From NCBI RefSeq assembly GCF_000758665.1, contig NZ_CP009285.1, forward strand, positions 6,634,001 to 6,698,000: 64,000 nt of DNA, read 5' to 3'. The DNA is from Paenibacillus borealis. GTDB taxonomy: Bacteria > Bacillota > Bacilli > Paenibacillales > Paenibacillaceae. Numbering within the stretch: position 1 is the stretch's first letter; each line of letters begins with the position of its first letter. Below, piece after piece: positions 9,378 to 16,639 of this stretch. A program made the position numbers and the translations under genes. The notes under the pieces are model-generated. The model had not been told where the DNA came from. It was given only the letters and a program-made list of their open reading frames with translations, and ran no database searches.

Positions 9378-10190
9378 ATGACCTATTCGTTCGTAGTAGA
9401 GCCTGTATCCGTCCTGGATTTTGACAGTGAGGATGAGTTGATTGACCGGTGTAAGGAATGGAATCTCCTGCCCGCTACAGCAACCCGGGTCAAGACTTAT
9501 CTGTATAAAAGAAACGGCCTGACACTGCCGGTAGAAATTGTAGGCTACGTGGACAGCCAGACCGTGGTGATACAGTTTGAGAATAAACAGCAGCACTGCA
9601 TACATCCCGCTTATCTGAAAGAAATGCAGACCGCTGCCTTCGGACAACGCGCGGCGGCGGCTGAAGCAGCCAAGGCGGATGATTCCGCAGAGGTAACGGA
9701 AGAGACCAAGCTAGCCGAGGACATTCTGGAAGAGCAGGTAAGCCAGGATGTGGAAGTACCTGAGGCAGAAACAGCAAGCAAGGAGATTCTGGCTGCTCCG
9801 GAAAGCTCAGATTCAGAATCAGATTCAGTAAAGCAAGCGATACCGGAAATTCCGCAGAAAAAAGCCGTCTCCAAAAAGAAAGCCGCTGTCCAGCTGCCTG
9901 AAGACAAGCTCGTGATTACCGCTAGGATCAAAGAGTTCACAACCGTACCTAATCATTTCTCGGATAACGATGATGAAGTCATTATATATGAAGCTGTTTC
10001 GGTAGAAGGCCATGATCTGGCGATTGAGGAGGTCTGGTCCAGCCACAGCGCAACGCTGAAGAAGCTGGAGCTTAAGGTCGGTGATAAAGTGTCCTTCGAA
10101 GCCAAGATTGTCGCCAAGAAACTGACGCAGCATCCGGTAAAATACAAAATCAACAACCCGTCCAAAATGAAAATAATTGATGCGGCTTAA
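9378..10190 (+). CDS. Hypothetical two-domain protein with acidic linker
   Basis: Not recognised. It is 270 residues in three parts. An N-terminal globular domain (about 1-85) is rich in beta-type sequence (VEPVSVLDFDSEDELIDRC, LPVEIVGYVDSQTVVIQFE). A low-complexity Ala/Glu/Ser linker (about 86-175) ends in a Lys-rich patch. A C-terminal domain (about 176-270) has ITARIKEFTTVPNHF and LELKVGDKVSFEAKIVAKK, a pattern like a small OB-type barrel. No signal peptide or membrane segment is seen. The ATG at 9378 has AAAGGTG about 10 bases upstream. It sits 43 bp after the YutG-like gene, so co-transcription is likely. The OB-like fold is inference only. Confidence 0.75.
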   Translation: MTYSFVVEPVSVLDFDSEDELIDRCKEWNLLPATATRVKTYLYKRNGLTLPVEIVGYVDSQTVVIQFENKQQHCIHPAYLKEMQTAAFGQRAAAAEAAKADDSAEVTEETKLAEDILEEQVSQDVEVPEAETASKEILAAPESSDSESDSVKQAIPEIPQKKAVSKKKAAVQLPEDKLVITARIKEFTTVPNHFSDNDDEVIIYEAVSVEGHDLAIEEVWSSHSATLKKLELKVGDKVSFEAKIVAKKLTQHPVKYKINNPSKMKIIDAA

Positions 10191-10199
10191 TTGCACTTT

Positions 10200-10309
10200 G
10201 TACAACTAAATCGTCTGATTTACAACCGATTATCCGTTTAGTTGTATTTCGTACAATTAAACTGCGATTAGTAGATTGTTTCTCACCATACAGGCAGATT
10301 TAGTTGTAC
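10200..10309. repeat. Nested inverted-repeat element (GTACAACTAAAT family)
   Basis: A perfect 13-bp inverted repeat (10200-10212 and 10297-10309, GTACAACTAAATC / GATTTAGTTGTAC) encloses an inner palindrome at 10236-10262 (GTTTAGTTGTA / TACAATTAAAC). It lies in the 282-bp gap between convergent genes. No target duplication or coding capacity was seen. Related TACAAC-containing inverted repeats occur at 63500-63680. Confidence 0.75.
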
Positions 10310-10472
10310 AGAATACAGTTAAAAGATACTAGCCTGCCTTTTCGCTGTTTTTAAGTGTACGTTCTACAACTATTCTGAATTCCCACTCGGAACTACTACA
10401 TAAATTGCTGCATAGAAGTAGCGGAATGTCTTTGTTTCGAAATAATACAGCAACCTCCCGGCTTCTACAGAT

Positions 10473-11045
10473 CTATTGCACAATATCCAGCGGCCGGGGC
10501 GCCATCTGATTGCGCTCCATTAGAGTCAGAATGTCTTCGATCATTTCTTTGGCCGGGTACGGCATGGAATGGGTGATCCACCACTCCATTACACCCACTA
10601 CAGCCGATGCCAGAAATTGGATCAGCATCTCTTTGTTCATCCCGTGGTTCAGGCCGCTCATGTCGATCTGCTCACTCAGACCTTGCAGCAGAATAGCATG
10701 CAGACGGGTCCGGAAGGCCGGAACGCCTTTATTGTTAAGCAGTGTAGTGAAGACCCATGCGTGCCGTTCCAGATATTCGGCTGTGCGCAGCAGCGGCCCC
10801 CCTGAGGCAAAATGGGCACTCTCCCTGCCGGAGAGGCAGCTCTCACACAGCTGCTCCATTTGCGTCTCTATACACTGATCCAGCAGATCGTACTTGTCCA
10901 CGTAATGGAGATAGATTGTACCTCTGCTTACATTGGCACGTGCTGCGATCTCATTTACCGTAATTTGCTCAAAGTTCTTCTCGGCCATCAGGCTGATAAA
11001 AGCCTCAAAAATAGCTTCCCGTGTTTTGCCGATACGTCTGTCCAT
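10473..11045 (-). CDS. TetR/AcrR family transcriptional regulator
   Basis: A 190-residue DNA-binding regulator. The N-terminal helix-turn-helix (about 26-50) reads ITVNEIAARANVSRGTIYLHYVDKYDLL, typical of TetR proteins. The C-terminal part is a ligand/dimer domain of the group that carries VGVMEWWITHSMPYPAKEM. The ATG at 11045 has AAAAGGAG 7 bases upstream. Its promoter (11130-11158) has a near-palindrome in the spacer, which suggests autoregulation. The 5' leader is made almost wholly of an 8-bp repeat. The target gene is not evident, since no adjacent transporter is in the window. Confidence 0.92.
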   Translation of the reverse strand: MDRRIGKTREAIFEAFISLMAEKNFEQITVNEIAARANVSRGTIYLHYVDKYDLLDQCIETQMEQLCESCLSGRESAHFASGGPLLRTAEYLERHAWVFTTLLNNKGVPAFRTRLHAILLQGLSEQIDMSGLNHGMNKEMLIQFLASAVVGVMEWWITHSMPYPAKEMIEDILTLMERNQMAPRPLDIVQ

Positions 11046-11063
11046 AAGCTTCTCCTTTTCATT

Positions 11064-11125
11064 AGTTGCTTAGTTGCTTAGTTGCTTAGTTGCTTAGTTG
11101 CTTAGTTGCTTAGTTGCTTAGTTGC
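11064..11125 (-). repeat. Octamer tandem repeat in the TetR leader
   Basis: Seven exact copies of AGTTGCTT (minus-strand AAGCAACT) plus six bases of an eighth. The array lies between the predicted transcription start (about 11123) and the ribosome site of the TetR gene. Changes in copy number would alter leader length but not reading frame. Confidence 0.9.
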
Positions 11126-11129
11126 AATT

Positions 11130-11158
11130 ATTATATTTAACAGTTGTTAATAAATCAA
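11130..11158 (-). promoter_or_regulatory. Vegetative promoter and likely operator of the TetR gene
   Basis: On the minus strand: -35 TTGATT (11158-11153), 17-bp spacer, -10 TATAAT (11135-11130). The spacer contains TTAACAACTGTTAA, a near-perfect palindrome placed where a repressor would block RNA polymerase. The operator role is inference. Confidence 0.72.
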
Positions 11159-11300
11159 CAAGTGTACATACCGAAAACCAGGGTCTAACTAGTCTACCAT
11201 GCTGACCATGTTGCGCTGTAGGTGCAATGCAGTTCAGCACAACGCGGTTTAGCACGACGCAACTATTTCCCGTCTGCCGTCATCATTACCTCACATCATT

Positions 11301-11530
11301 TTTCGCATACATTTGGTCCGTTTACCCTCGCAGTAGCTCATTGTATTCGGTTTTTCGCATACATTCGGCCCCTTAACTCTCACAGTAGCTCATTGTATTC
11401 GGTTTTTCGCATACATTTGGCCCAGTTACCTTCGCAGTAGCTCATTGTATTCGATTTTTCGCATACATTTGGTCCGTTTACCTTCGCGGTAGCTCATTGT
11501 ATTCGATTTTTCGCATACTTTCGGCCCATC
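11301..11530. repeat. 52-bp tandem repeat array, about 4.5 copies
   Basis: The anchor TTTCGCATAC occurs at 11301, 11353, 11405, 11457 and 11509, an exact 52-bp period. Each unit also carries a conserved GTAGCTCATTGTATTCG. Copies differ at several positions in the middle. There are no spacers and no open frame is preserved (52 is not a multiple of 3). It lies in the large non-coding gap 11046-12110. Confidence 0.9.
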
Positions 11531-11608
11531 TCACCCACTTCCGGCGGGTACAGAGGAGATTTCTTGTTCCCGCCGCTTAAAGTAACTCGGCATTTTGCTA
11601 AATAACAC

Positions 11609-11659
11609 AAAAAAAAAAAAAAAAAAAACGGGTACTGTCCATTAATGGATGGTACCCGT
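11609..11659 (-). terminator. Strong intrinsic terminator with 20-T tract
   Basis: Minus-strand stem ACGGGTAC...GTACCCGT with an inner ATCCATTAATGGA region, followed by twenty T. It would end transcripts coming from the MBL/methyltransferase pair or from the non-coding segment at about 11.9-12.1 kb. The homopolymer of 20 is unusually long. Confidence 0.88.
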
Positions 11660-11879
11660 TTCTCTCGATTAATCTGGTAATGGTAATAACAATGTAAGGT
11701 TCACGCGATAGCATAAGGATAGGCGCCGCATGGAGAGATAGCAACGGACACAGATGCACTTATGTCTGCAAAAAGCCTCACTCCGCAGATTATCCGGACA
11801 CCACAGCCGTTATTTACTATATTCCACCTGAAATATGCCCCGAAGAGAGAGAATAAATACACTGGGGTCCGTTAACCCG

Positions 11880-12105
11880 GTAAAATGTGCCCAATCAAGA
11901 CAATAAGGGCTGTACGGTCCGCAGTGGCTGAAGCCGACCTGCAGATACCCTGATGCGAAGCGGCGTAAGTGGCACCCTGAACCCCCAGAAGGTAAGTTTT
12001 AAACCATCCGGAATGGTTACTGTTGAATAAGCAACAACCGGCATAGCTCGTTGACCGAGCGAATCCCCATTCGCCGCAGGAACACCACCCTTGGGCGGCA
12101 CACAA
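11880..12105 (-). ncRNA. Candidate structured non-coding segment
   Basis: There is no credible protein here, but hairpins are dense within about 110 bp: GCGAAT/ATTCGC (12059-12074), GCTCG/CGAGC (about 12044-12058), ACCAT/ATGGT (about 12003-12017), and a GCCGC/GCGGC pair enclosing a CACCC/GGGTG-like arm (about 12073-12100). The strand is uncertain. On the minus strand it would end at the terminator 11609-11659. It could be a 3' UTR of the MBL gene, an sRNA, or a remnant of a mobile element end. Confidence 0.35.
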
Positions 12106-12110
12106 CAGGC

Positions 12111-13148
12111 TTAGGATTTCACGGCCGTGAACAATATGCTCCCGCCCAGGCCCTCCTCCGTCTCGGCCGCCCGCTCCCGGCGCACCAGCTCGGCCAGATG
12201 GGCCAACGCCTCGCTCATCGCGAACCGCATCTGATGCGCGGTCGCGATCCGGCTGCGGAACAGCCCCTCGCAGACGGCGAACCCGCTCAGCGGTCCGCCG
12301 GCAAGTAATGCGGCTGTAGCATCCAGCCGCTCCTCATGATGCCGGAGCAGGCTGTCCGCCCGCACCGTGAACCCGCTGAACGGTTCCCGGTGGCCCGGGA
12401 ACGCCAGCTGCACCTCAAGGCTGCGCAGCTCCCGCAGCCCTTGCAGATACGTCCGCAGCGGCTGCGGATCGCTGCCCGGCTGCAGGCCGACATTGGGCGA
12501 AATCTGCGGCAGCACGGCATCGCCGCAGAAGATTTGCCCGCTGCCGCCGTGGTAGAGCGACACATGCCCCGGCGCGTGCCCGCCGGTCAGCAGCACCTGC
12601 CATTTGCGGCTGCCCATTACAAATGGCTCCGCCTCATTGATATAGGTGACCTCCGGCTGCGGGGTCACCTCCGGCCGGAAGCTCTCCAGATGCTCCCGGA
12701 TACCTTGAATCCAGGCCTCCGGCATTCCGTGCCGCAGGAAAAACAACGGCAACGCCTCATCCAGAATCGCCCCGCTGCCCCAGGCCAGACCGGCCTCAGC
12801 GTGAGCCCGTTCCGACATCCAGACCCGTGCGCCGCTGCGGGCCTGCATCCAGCCGGCAAGGCCATAGTGGTCGGGATGATGATGGGTAACGACGATATCC
12901 CGCACCTTGGACCAGGACAAATCCAGTTCCTCCAGCACACCCTGCCAGGCAAGCTCTGCATCCGGGGTATGCGGGCCCGGGTCAATCACCGTAAGCCTGC
13001 CGTCCCGGTCAGGCAGAATATAACTGTTCACCTGACGGAGCGGCAGCCCCATCGGTACAGATACCTGCAGAATTCCGCCTTCCCATGTATGAATATCCGC
13101 CTTGTGCAAAATCCTCTCTCCTCCTCTGGCTCTTCTTCCCGCCGCCAT
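12111..13148 (-). CDS. MBL-fold metallo-hydrolase
   Basis: A zinc-dependent hydrolase of the metallo-beta-lactamase superfamily, 345 residues from the ATG at 13148. The metal motif THHHPDHYG is at about 88-96. GGHAPGHVSLYHGGSGQIFCGDAVL supplies the next His and Asp, and LAFPGHREPF the last His. A C-terminal winged-helix-like region (RIATAHQMRFAMSEALAHLAELVRR) fits the subgroup with a BLACT winged helix. The ATG directly follows the methyltransferase stop. A TTG at 13109, with GGAGGAG 8 bases upstream and just before the conserved part, may be the true start; it would remove an Arg-rich, poorly conserved 13 residues. The substrate is unknown. Confidence 0.88.
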   Translation of the reverse strand: MAAGRRARGGERILHKADIHTWEGGILQVSVPMGLPLRQVNSYILPDRDGRLTVIDPGPHTPDAELAWQGVLEELDLSWSKVRDIVVTHHHPDHYGLAGWMQARSGARVWMSERAHAEAGLAWGSGAILDEALPLFFLRHGMPEAWIQGIREHLESFRPEVTPQPEVTYINEAEPFVMGSRKWQVLLTGGHAPGHVSLYHGGSGQIFCGDAVLPQISPNVGLQPGSDPQPLRTYLQGLRELRSLEVQLAFPGHREPFSGFTVRADSLLRHHEERLDATAALLAGGPLSGFAVCEGLFRSRIATAHQMRFAMSEALAHLAELVRRERAAETEEGLGGSILFTAVKS

Positions 13149-13883
13149 CTACGGTCTAGCTCCTGTGAAGATCATCCGGGTAGAGGACTCAGCATCATAT
13201 TCCTCTTCATCATAGCTGCCATGGACAGCTTCGAGCCGCAGCCCGGCAGCCGCAATCATCCCGCGGAAATTATCCAGGGAGTAGAGCTTCACCCGTTCAT
13301 GATACTTACGGGGTGAACCGCCGGCCTTCGAGGTCAGAAGGATATCCTTCTTCACGTAACCATCCTCAATCCGGCGGGATTCATCGATCAGATTATCCCC
13401 GTCCTCACGGACAGAGTGGGGCACCAGATGGCGGATGACATAAGCCGGATTCAGAAAATCAATGATGAACCTGCCCTCCGGCTTCAGCATCCGGCAGATT
13501 TCCTTCAGCACCTTGATCTGTTCCTCGTCTTCTTCGAAATACCCGAAGGAAGTAAACAGGTTAACCACTGCATCGAATCCGCCTTTCAGGGGAAGCTCGC
13601 GCATATCCGAGCGCAGCCAGGTTACGGCTTCCGAGCCTGCCTGCGAACGCGCTTCACGCAGCAGCGCCTCTGAGAGGTCAACACCGGTCACCTCATAACC
13701 GGCCTCTGACAAAGCCAGCGAATGGCGGCCCATGCCGCAGCAGAGATCCAGTACCTTCGCACCCTTAGGCAAGTCCAGCCAGCCAATCATCGTCTCCACC
13801 TCATGGCGTGCACCGCCGAAATCCCTGTGTCTATAAACGATTAAATAGTCCTCGCCAAAGCTTGTTTCATACCACTCACTCAT
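13149..13883 (-). CDS. Class I SAM-dependent methyltransferase
   Basis: 244 residues with a Rossmann methyltransferase core. Motif I is VLDLCCGMGRHSLAL (about 44-58), the acidic end of strand 2 is VTGVDLS, and DAVVNLFTSFGYFEEDEE and RFIIDFLNP are motifs II-III. The family methylates small molecules, but the substrate is not readable. It forms a tight two-gene operon with the MBL hydrolase: its TAG stop abuts the next ATG. The ATG at 13883 lies behind GGAGGGAGTAATAGAGAG, a strong but somewhat distant site. Confidence 0.9.
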   Translation of the reverse strand: MSEWYETSFGEDYLIVYRHRDFGGARHEVETMIGWLDLPKGAKVLDLCCGMGRHSLALSEAGYEVTGVDLSEALLREARSQAGSEAVTWLRSDMRELPLKGGFDAVVNLFTSFGYFEEDEEQIKVLKEICRMLKPEGRFIIDFLNPAYVIRHLVPHSVREDGDNLIDESRRIEDGYVKKDILLTSKAGGSPRKYHERVKLYSLDNFRGMIAAAGLRLEAVHGSYDEEEYDAESSTRMIFTGARP

Positions 13884-14029
13884 CTCTCTATTACTCCCTC
13901 CACAGCCTTTTTCCCAGCACGGTCCTATGAATTATTCTAATACCGCTTATTGTACCGTCTTTTGTTATAGAAACAAAGCATGGTCACAGAGATGCAACAG
14001 ATGGGCTTAATTCTTATGTTATTCTGCAC

Positions 14030-14070
14030 AAAACAGCAGTCCGGGGGCTCTCTCCGGACTGCTGTTTATA
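14030..14070 (-). terminator. Intrinsic terminator after the GH13 glucosidase
   Basis: Stem AACAGCAGTCCGG / CCGGACTGCTGTT with a short loop, 42 bp after the GH13 stop. The T-run is short on both strands, so it may act in both directions. Confidence 0.78.
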
Positions 14071-14111
14071 TGCCTGTGCGAAGCAGGCAGTATGGAATCC
14101 CAAGCCCCTTG

Positions 14112-15815
14112 TTACGCTTTGCCGCTCAGGTGCTGCAGATACACGCGCGCCTCATATGGACGCAGCTTCAGACTGCGCAGATCATCCTCTTTGGCTGCAG
14201 GATAATTGGAGACCAGCAGCTCCAGCTTCTCTGCAGCCTGAAATTCCTCCGGAAGCTCAAATACCGGATCATGTTCATAGAAATTCAGAATCACCAGCAG
14301 CCGCTGGTCCTCCAGCGTCCGGGTGTAGGCATAGATCTCAGGGTGCTCTTCCAGCAGCAGGCCATATTCGCCGTAGACGATCACCTGATGTTGTTTTCTA
14401 AGCTGAATCAGCTTCTTATAGTAATTGTAGATGGAGTCCGGGTCCTTGACTGCATTAGCCACATTGATCTCCCGGGAGTTCGAGTTCACCCTGATCCAGG
14501 GAACCCCCGTCGTAAATCCGCCATCCTCACCATCGTCCCACTGCATCGGCGTGCGGGCGTTGTCGCGGCTTTTCGTATGAATAGCGGCCATAATGTCGGC
14601 TTCGGGAACGCCGGCGGTCCGCTTTTCCTCATAATAATTCAGCGTTTCCACGTCCCGGTAATCATCAATCGACTCGAAGGCAACATTGGTCATCCCAATC
14701 TCCTCACCCTGATAGATATAAGGAGTGCCTTCCAGCATGTGAATGAAGGTGGCCAGCATTTTGGCTGACGGGATGCGGTAATAGAGATCATTGCCGAACC
14801 GTGAGACCGAACGCGGCTGATCATGGTTGCACAGATAGTTGGCGTTCCAGCCCCGGTCATGCAGAACCGTCTGCCAGTTGCTGATAATCTTCTTCAGGTC
14901 AGTCAGCTTCCAGGGCACGACATCCCATTTCCCGCTGCCCGGTGAGGCGGCATCCAGATTCATATGCTCGAACTGGAAGGTCATGTTCAGCTCGCGGCGT
15001 CCGTCACCGACATAATCCAGTGCCTGCTCCGGCCCGAGACCCGAGGTTTCCCCCACCGTCATAATATCGTAGTAATAGAGCACCTGATCATGCAGATTCT
15101 GCAGCAGCGTATGCACATGCTCAAGGTTAGAGAACATATCATACGCGCGTACGGTCGGTGTTCCGCCGGGATTCAGCGCATCCGGATAACCCTCGGCCTT
15201 CACAATATGGGCAATCGCGTCAAACCGGAACCCGTCAACCCCCTTCTTCAGCCACCACTGCACCATCTCATGCAGCTTATCAATCACTGCGGGATTCTCC
15301 CAGTTGAGATCGGGCTGAAAGCGGGAGTACAGATGCAGGTAATATTCATCCGTACGGGGATCAAGCTCCCAGACCGAACCGCTGAAATAGGATTCCCAGT
15401 TGTTGGGCGGACCGCCGTTTTTGCCTTTTTTCCATATATAATAGTCCCGTTTGGGATTATCCTTCGAGCTTCTGGATTCGACGAACCACGGGTGCTCATG
15501 CGAGGTGTGATTCAGAACAAGGTCCATCATCAGCTTCATCCCGCGGGTATGCATCTCGCGCAGCAGCAGGTCAAAATCATCCATCGTGCCGAATTCCTTC
15601 ATAATGTCGCAATAGTCGCTGATATCATAGCCGTTGTCATGGTTCGGTGACTTATAAATCGGGCAGATCCAGATCACATCTACGCCGAGGTCCTGCAAAT
15701 AATCGAGCTTCGATAACACTCCGCGCAGATCGCCCTTCCCGTCACCATTGCTGTCCATGAAGCTGATCGGATAAATCTGGTAGGCAATACTCTCTTTCCA
15801 CCATTTGGGGTTCAA
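14112..15815 (-). CDS. GH13 alpha-glucosidase (oligo-1,6-glucosidase-like)
   Basis: A cytosolic enzyme that releases glucose from short alpha-1,6- or alpha-1,4-glucans. It is about 567 residues. The GH13 signatures are present: MDLVLNHTSHEH, the nucleophile Asp199 in GFRFDAIAH, the acid Glu256 in TVGETSG, and the third acid in LCNHDQPR (about Asp332). These positions nearly match those of the Bacillus oligo-1,6-glucosidase, which supports the TTG start at 15815; that start also has GGAGGG 8 bases upstream. An in-frame ATG at 15860 lacks a ribosome site. Trehalose-6-phosphate hydrolase is an alternative family member, but there is no trehalose PTS nearby. Monocistronic. Confidence 0.92.
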   Translation of the reverse strand: MNPKWWKESIAYQIYPISFMDSNGDGKGDLRGVLSKLDYLQDLGVDVIWICPIYKSPNHDNGYDISDYCDIMKEFGTMDDFDLLLREMHTRGMKLMMDLVLNHTSHEHPWFVESRSSKDNPKRDYYIWKKGKNGGPPNNWESYFSGSVWELDPRTDEYYLHLYSRFQPDLNWENPAVIDKLHEMVQWWLKKGVDGFRFDAIAHIVKAEGYPDALNPGGTPTVRAYDMFSNLEHVHTLLQNLHDQVLYYYDIMTVGETSGLGPEQALDYVGDGRRELNMTFQFEHMNLDAASPGSGKWDVVPWKLTDLKKIISNWQTVLHDRGWNANYLCNHDQPRSVSRFGNDLYYRIPSAKMLATFIHMLEGTPYIYQGEEIGMTNVAFESIDDYRDVETLNYYEEKRTAGVPEADIMAAIHTKSRDNARTPMQWDDGEDGGFTTGVPWIRVNSNSREINVANAVKDPDSIYNYYKKLIQLRKQHQVIVYGEYGLLLEEHPEIYAYTRTLEDQRLLVILNFYEHDPVFELPEEFQAAEKLELLVSNYPAAKEDDLRSLKLRPYEARVYLQHLSGKA

Positions 15816-15920
15816 TTTAGATTCCCTCCGCTTCTCTTGGTTCCTGCCTCTGTAAGACATATTAATATATCTTAACCAGACAGAAGGAAGAGGATAACAA
15901 TTTATTCTAAAAGCCTGCGC

Positions 15921-16412
15921 TTACTGCGCTGCAATCAATCCCTGCATCACTGCCTTCAGCTGCATATCAATCTGTCCGTTCCACTTCTGCCCCTCTGCTC
16001 CAGACACTCCGTGGATATAGAACATCAGAACGGAGCCTTCCTGATAATCCTTAAAGGGGATCAGATCAGCAGCCGCCGTTTGTTCTCCAAAAGCCTTCCA
16101 CCCTGCACTCCGTTCCTCTTCTGAAGCGAACTGGTACAAAGACAGCTCCACCCCGTCCAAGGAATAGGTCTGTGGCTTAAGCCCGTTCAATTCCAGCTGA
16201 AAAGTAGAGCTAGGTACCTCTTCACCCGCCTGCAACGCCAAATCCTGCTCAGCAAAAACAGCAACAACTTCCTCCTGAGACAGCACCCGCACCTGTTCCC
16301 GGGCGGAATTCTCCGTCTTCCCGCAGCCTGCTAACAGCAGGGAGAGTCCGGCCGTCAAGACCAGCACAATGATCATCAGATACCTGCGGTTCAACTTACG
16401 TGCTACACTCAT
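15921..16412 (-). CDS. Small membrane lipoprotein of unknown function
   Basis: Not recognised. A 163-residue protein with a basic N-terminus, a hydrophobic segment (YLMIIVLVLTAGLSLLLAGC) and a lipobox LLAGC with Cys at about 30, so it should be anchored outside the membrane. The mature part is about 130 residues and contains LELNGLKPQTYSLDGVELSLYQFASEEERSAGW and a late VLMFYIHG strand, suggesting a compact alpha/beta fold. The ATG at 16412 has GAGGGG about 7 bases upstream. It lies alone between the glucosidase and the collagen-like gene. Confidence 0.8.
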   Translation of the reverse strand: MSVARKLNRRYLMIIVLVLTAGLSLLLAGCGKTENSAREQVRVLSQEEVVAVFAEQDLALQAGEEVPSSTFQLELNGLKPQTYSLDGVELSLYQFASEEERSAGWKAFGEQTAAADLIPFKDYQEGSVLMFYIHGVSGAEGQKWNGQIDMQLKAVMQGLIAAQ

Positions 16413-16555
16413 GATCTTCCCCTCTTCCTCTATGGCTCTAATGCTCTAATGCTCTATTCCTCTATTCCTGCACCCGCCCTTATGGAATCTCTATAATATG
16501 ACGGATGCTTATGGTTCCAGGTTGCGTTTGAATGCTACATTTTGTAATTTACGCA

Positions 16556-16595
16556 TAATAAAAAGGCAGGATACCCGCTCCCGGTACCCCGCCTC
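16556..16595 (-). terminator. Terminator of the collagen-like gene
   Basis: Minus-strand stem AGGCGGGGTACC / GGTATCCTGCCT (imperfect) followed by T5ATTA, 45 bp after the stop. Confidence 0.85.
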
Positions 16596-16639
16596 TCTCC
16601 AAGCCTGTTCTATAACCTTCAATTCAGTCTGTTTAACCG

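Noticed and set aside
11301..11530. Possible CRISPR array
   Set aside because: The period is continuous without unique spacers, the unit is 52 bp, and no cas gene is present.
11872..12105. Two overlapping minus-strand frames of about 70 codons
   Set aside because: No ribosome site, no family; the region is dominated by hairpins, and an RNA or untranslated region is more likely.
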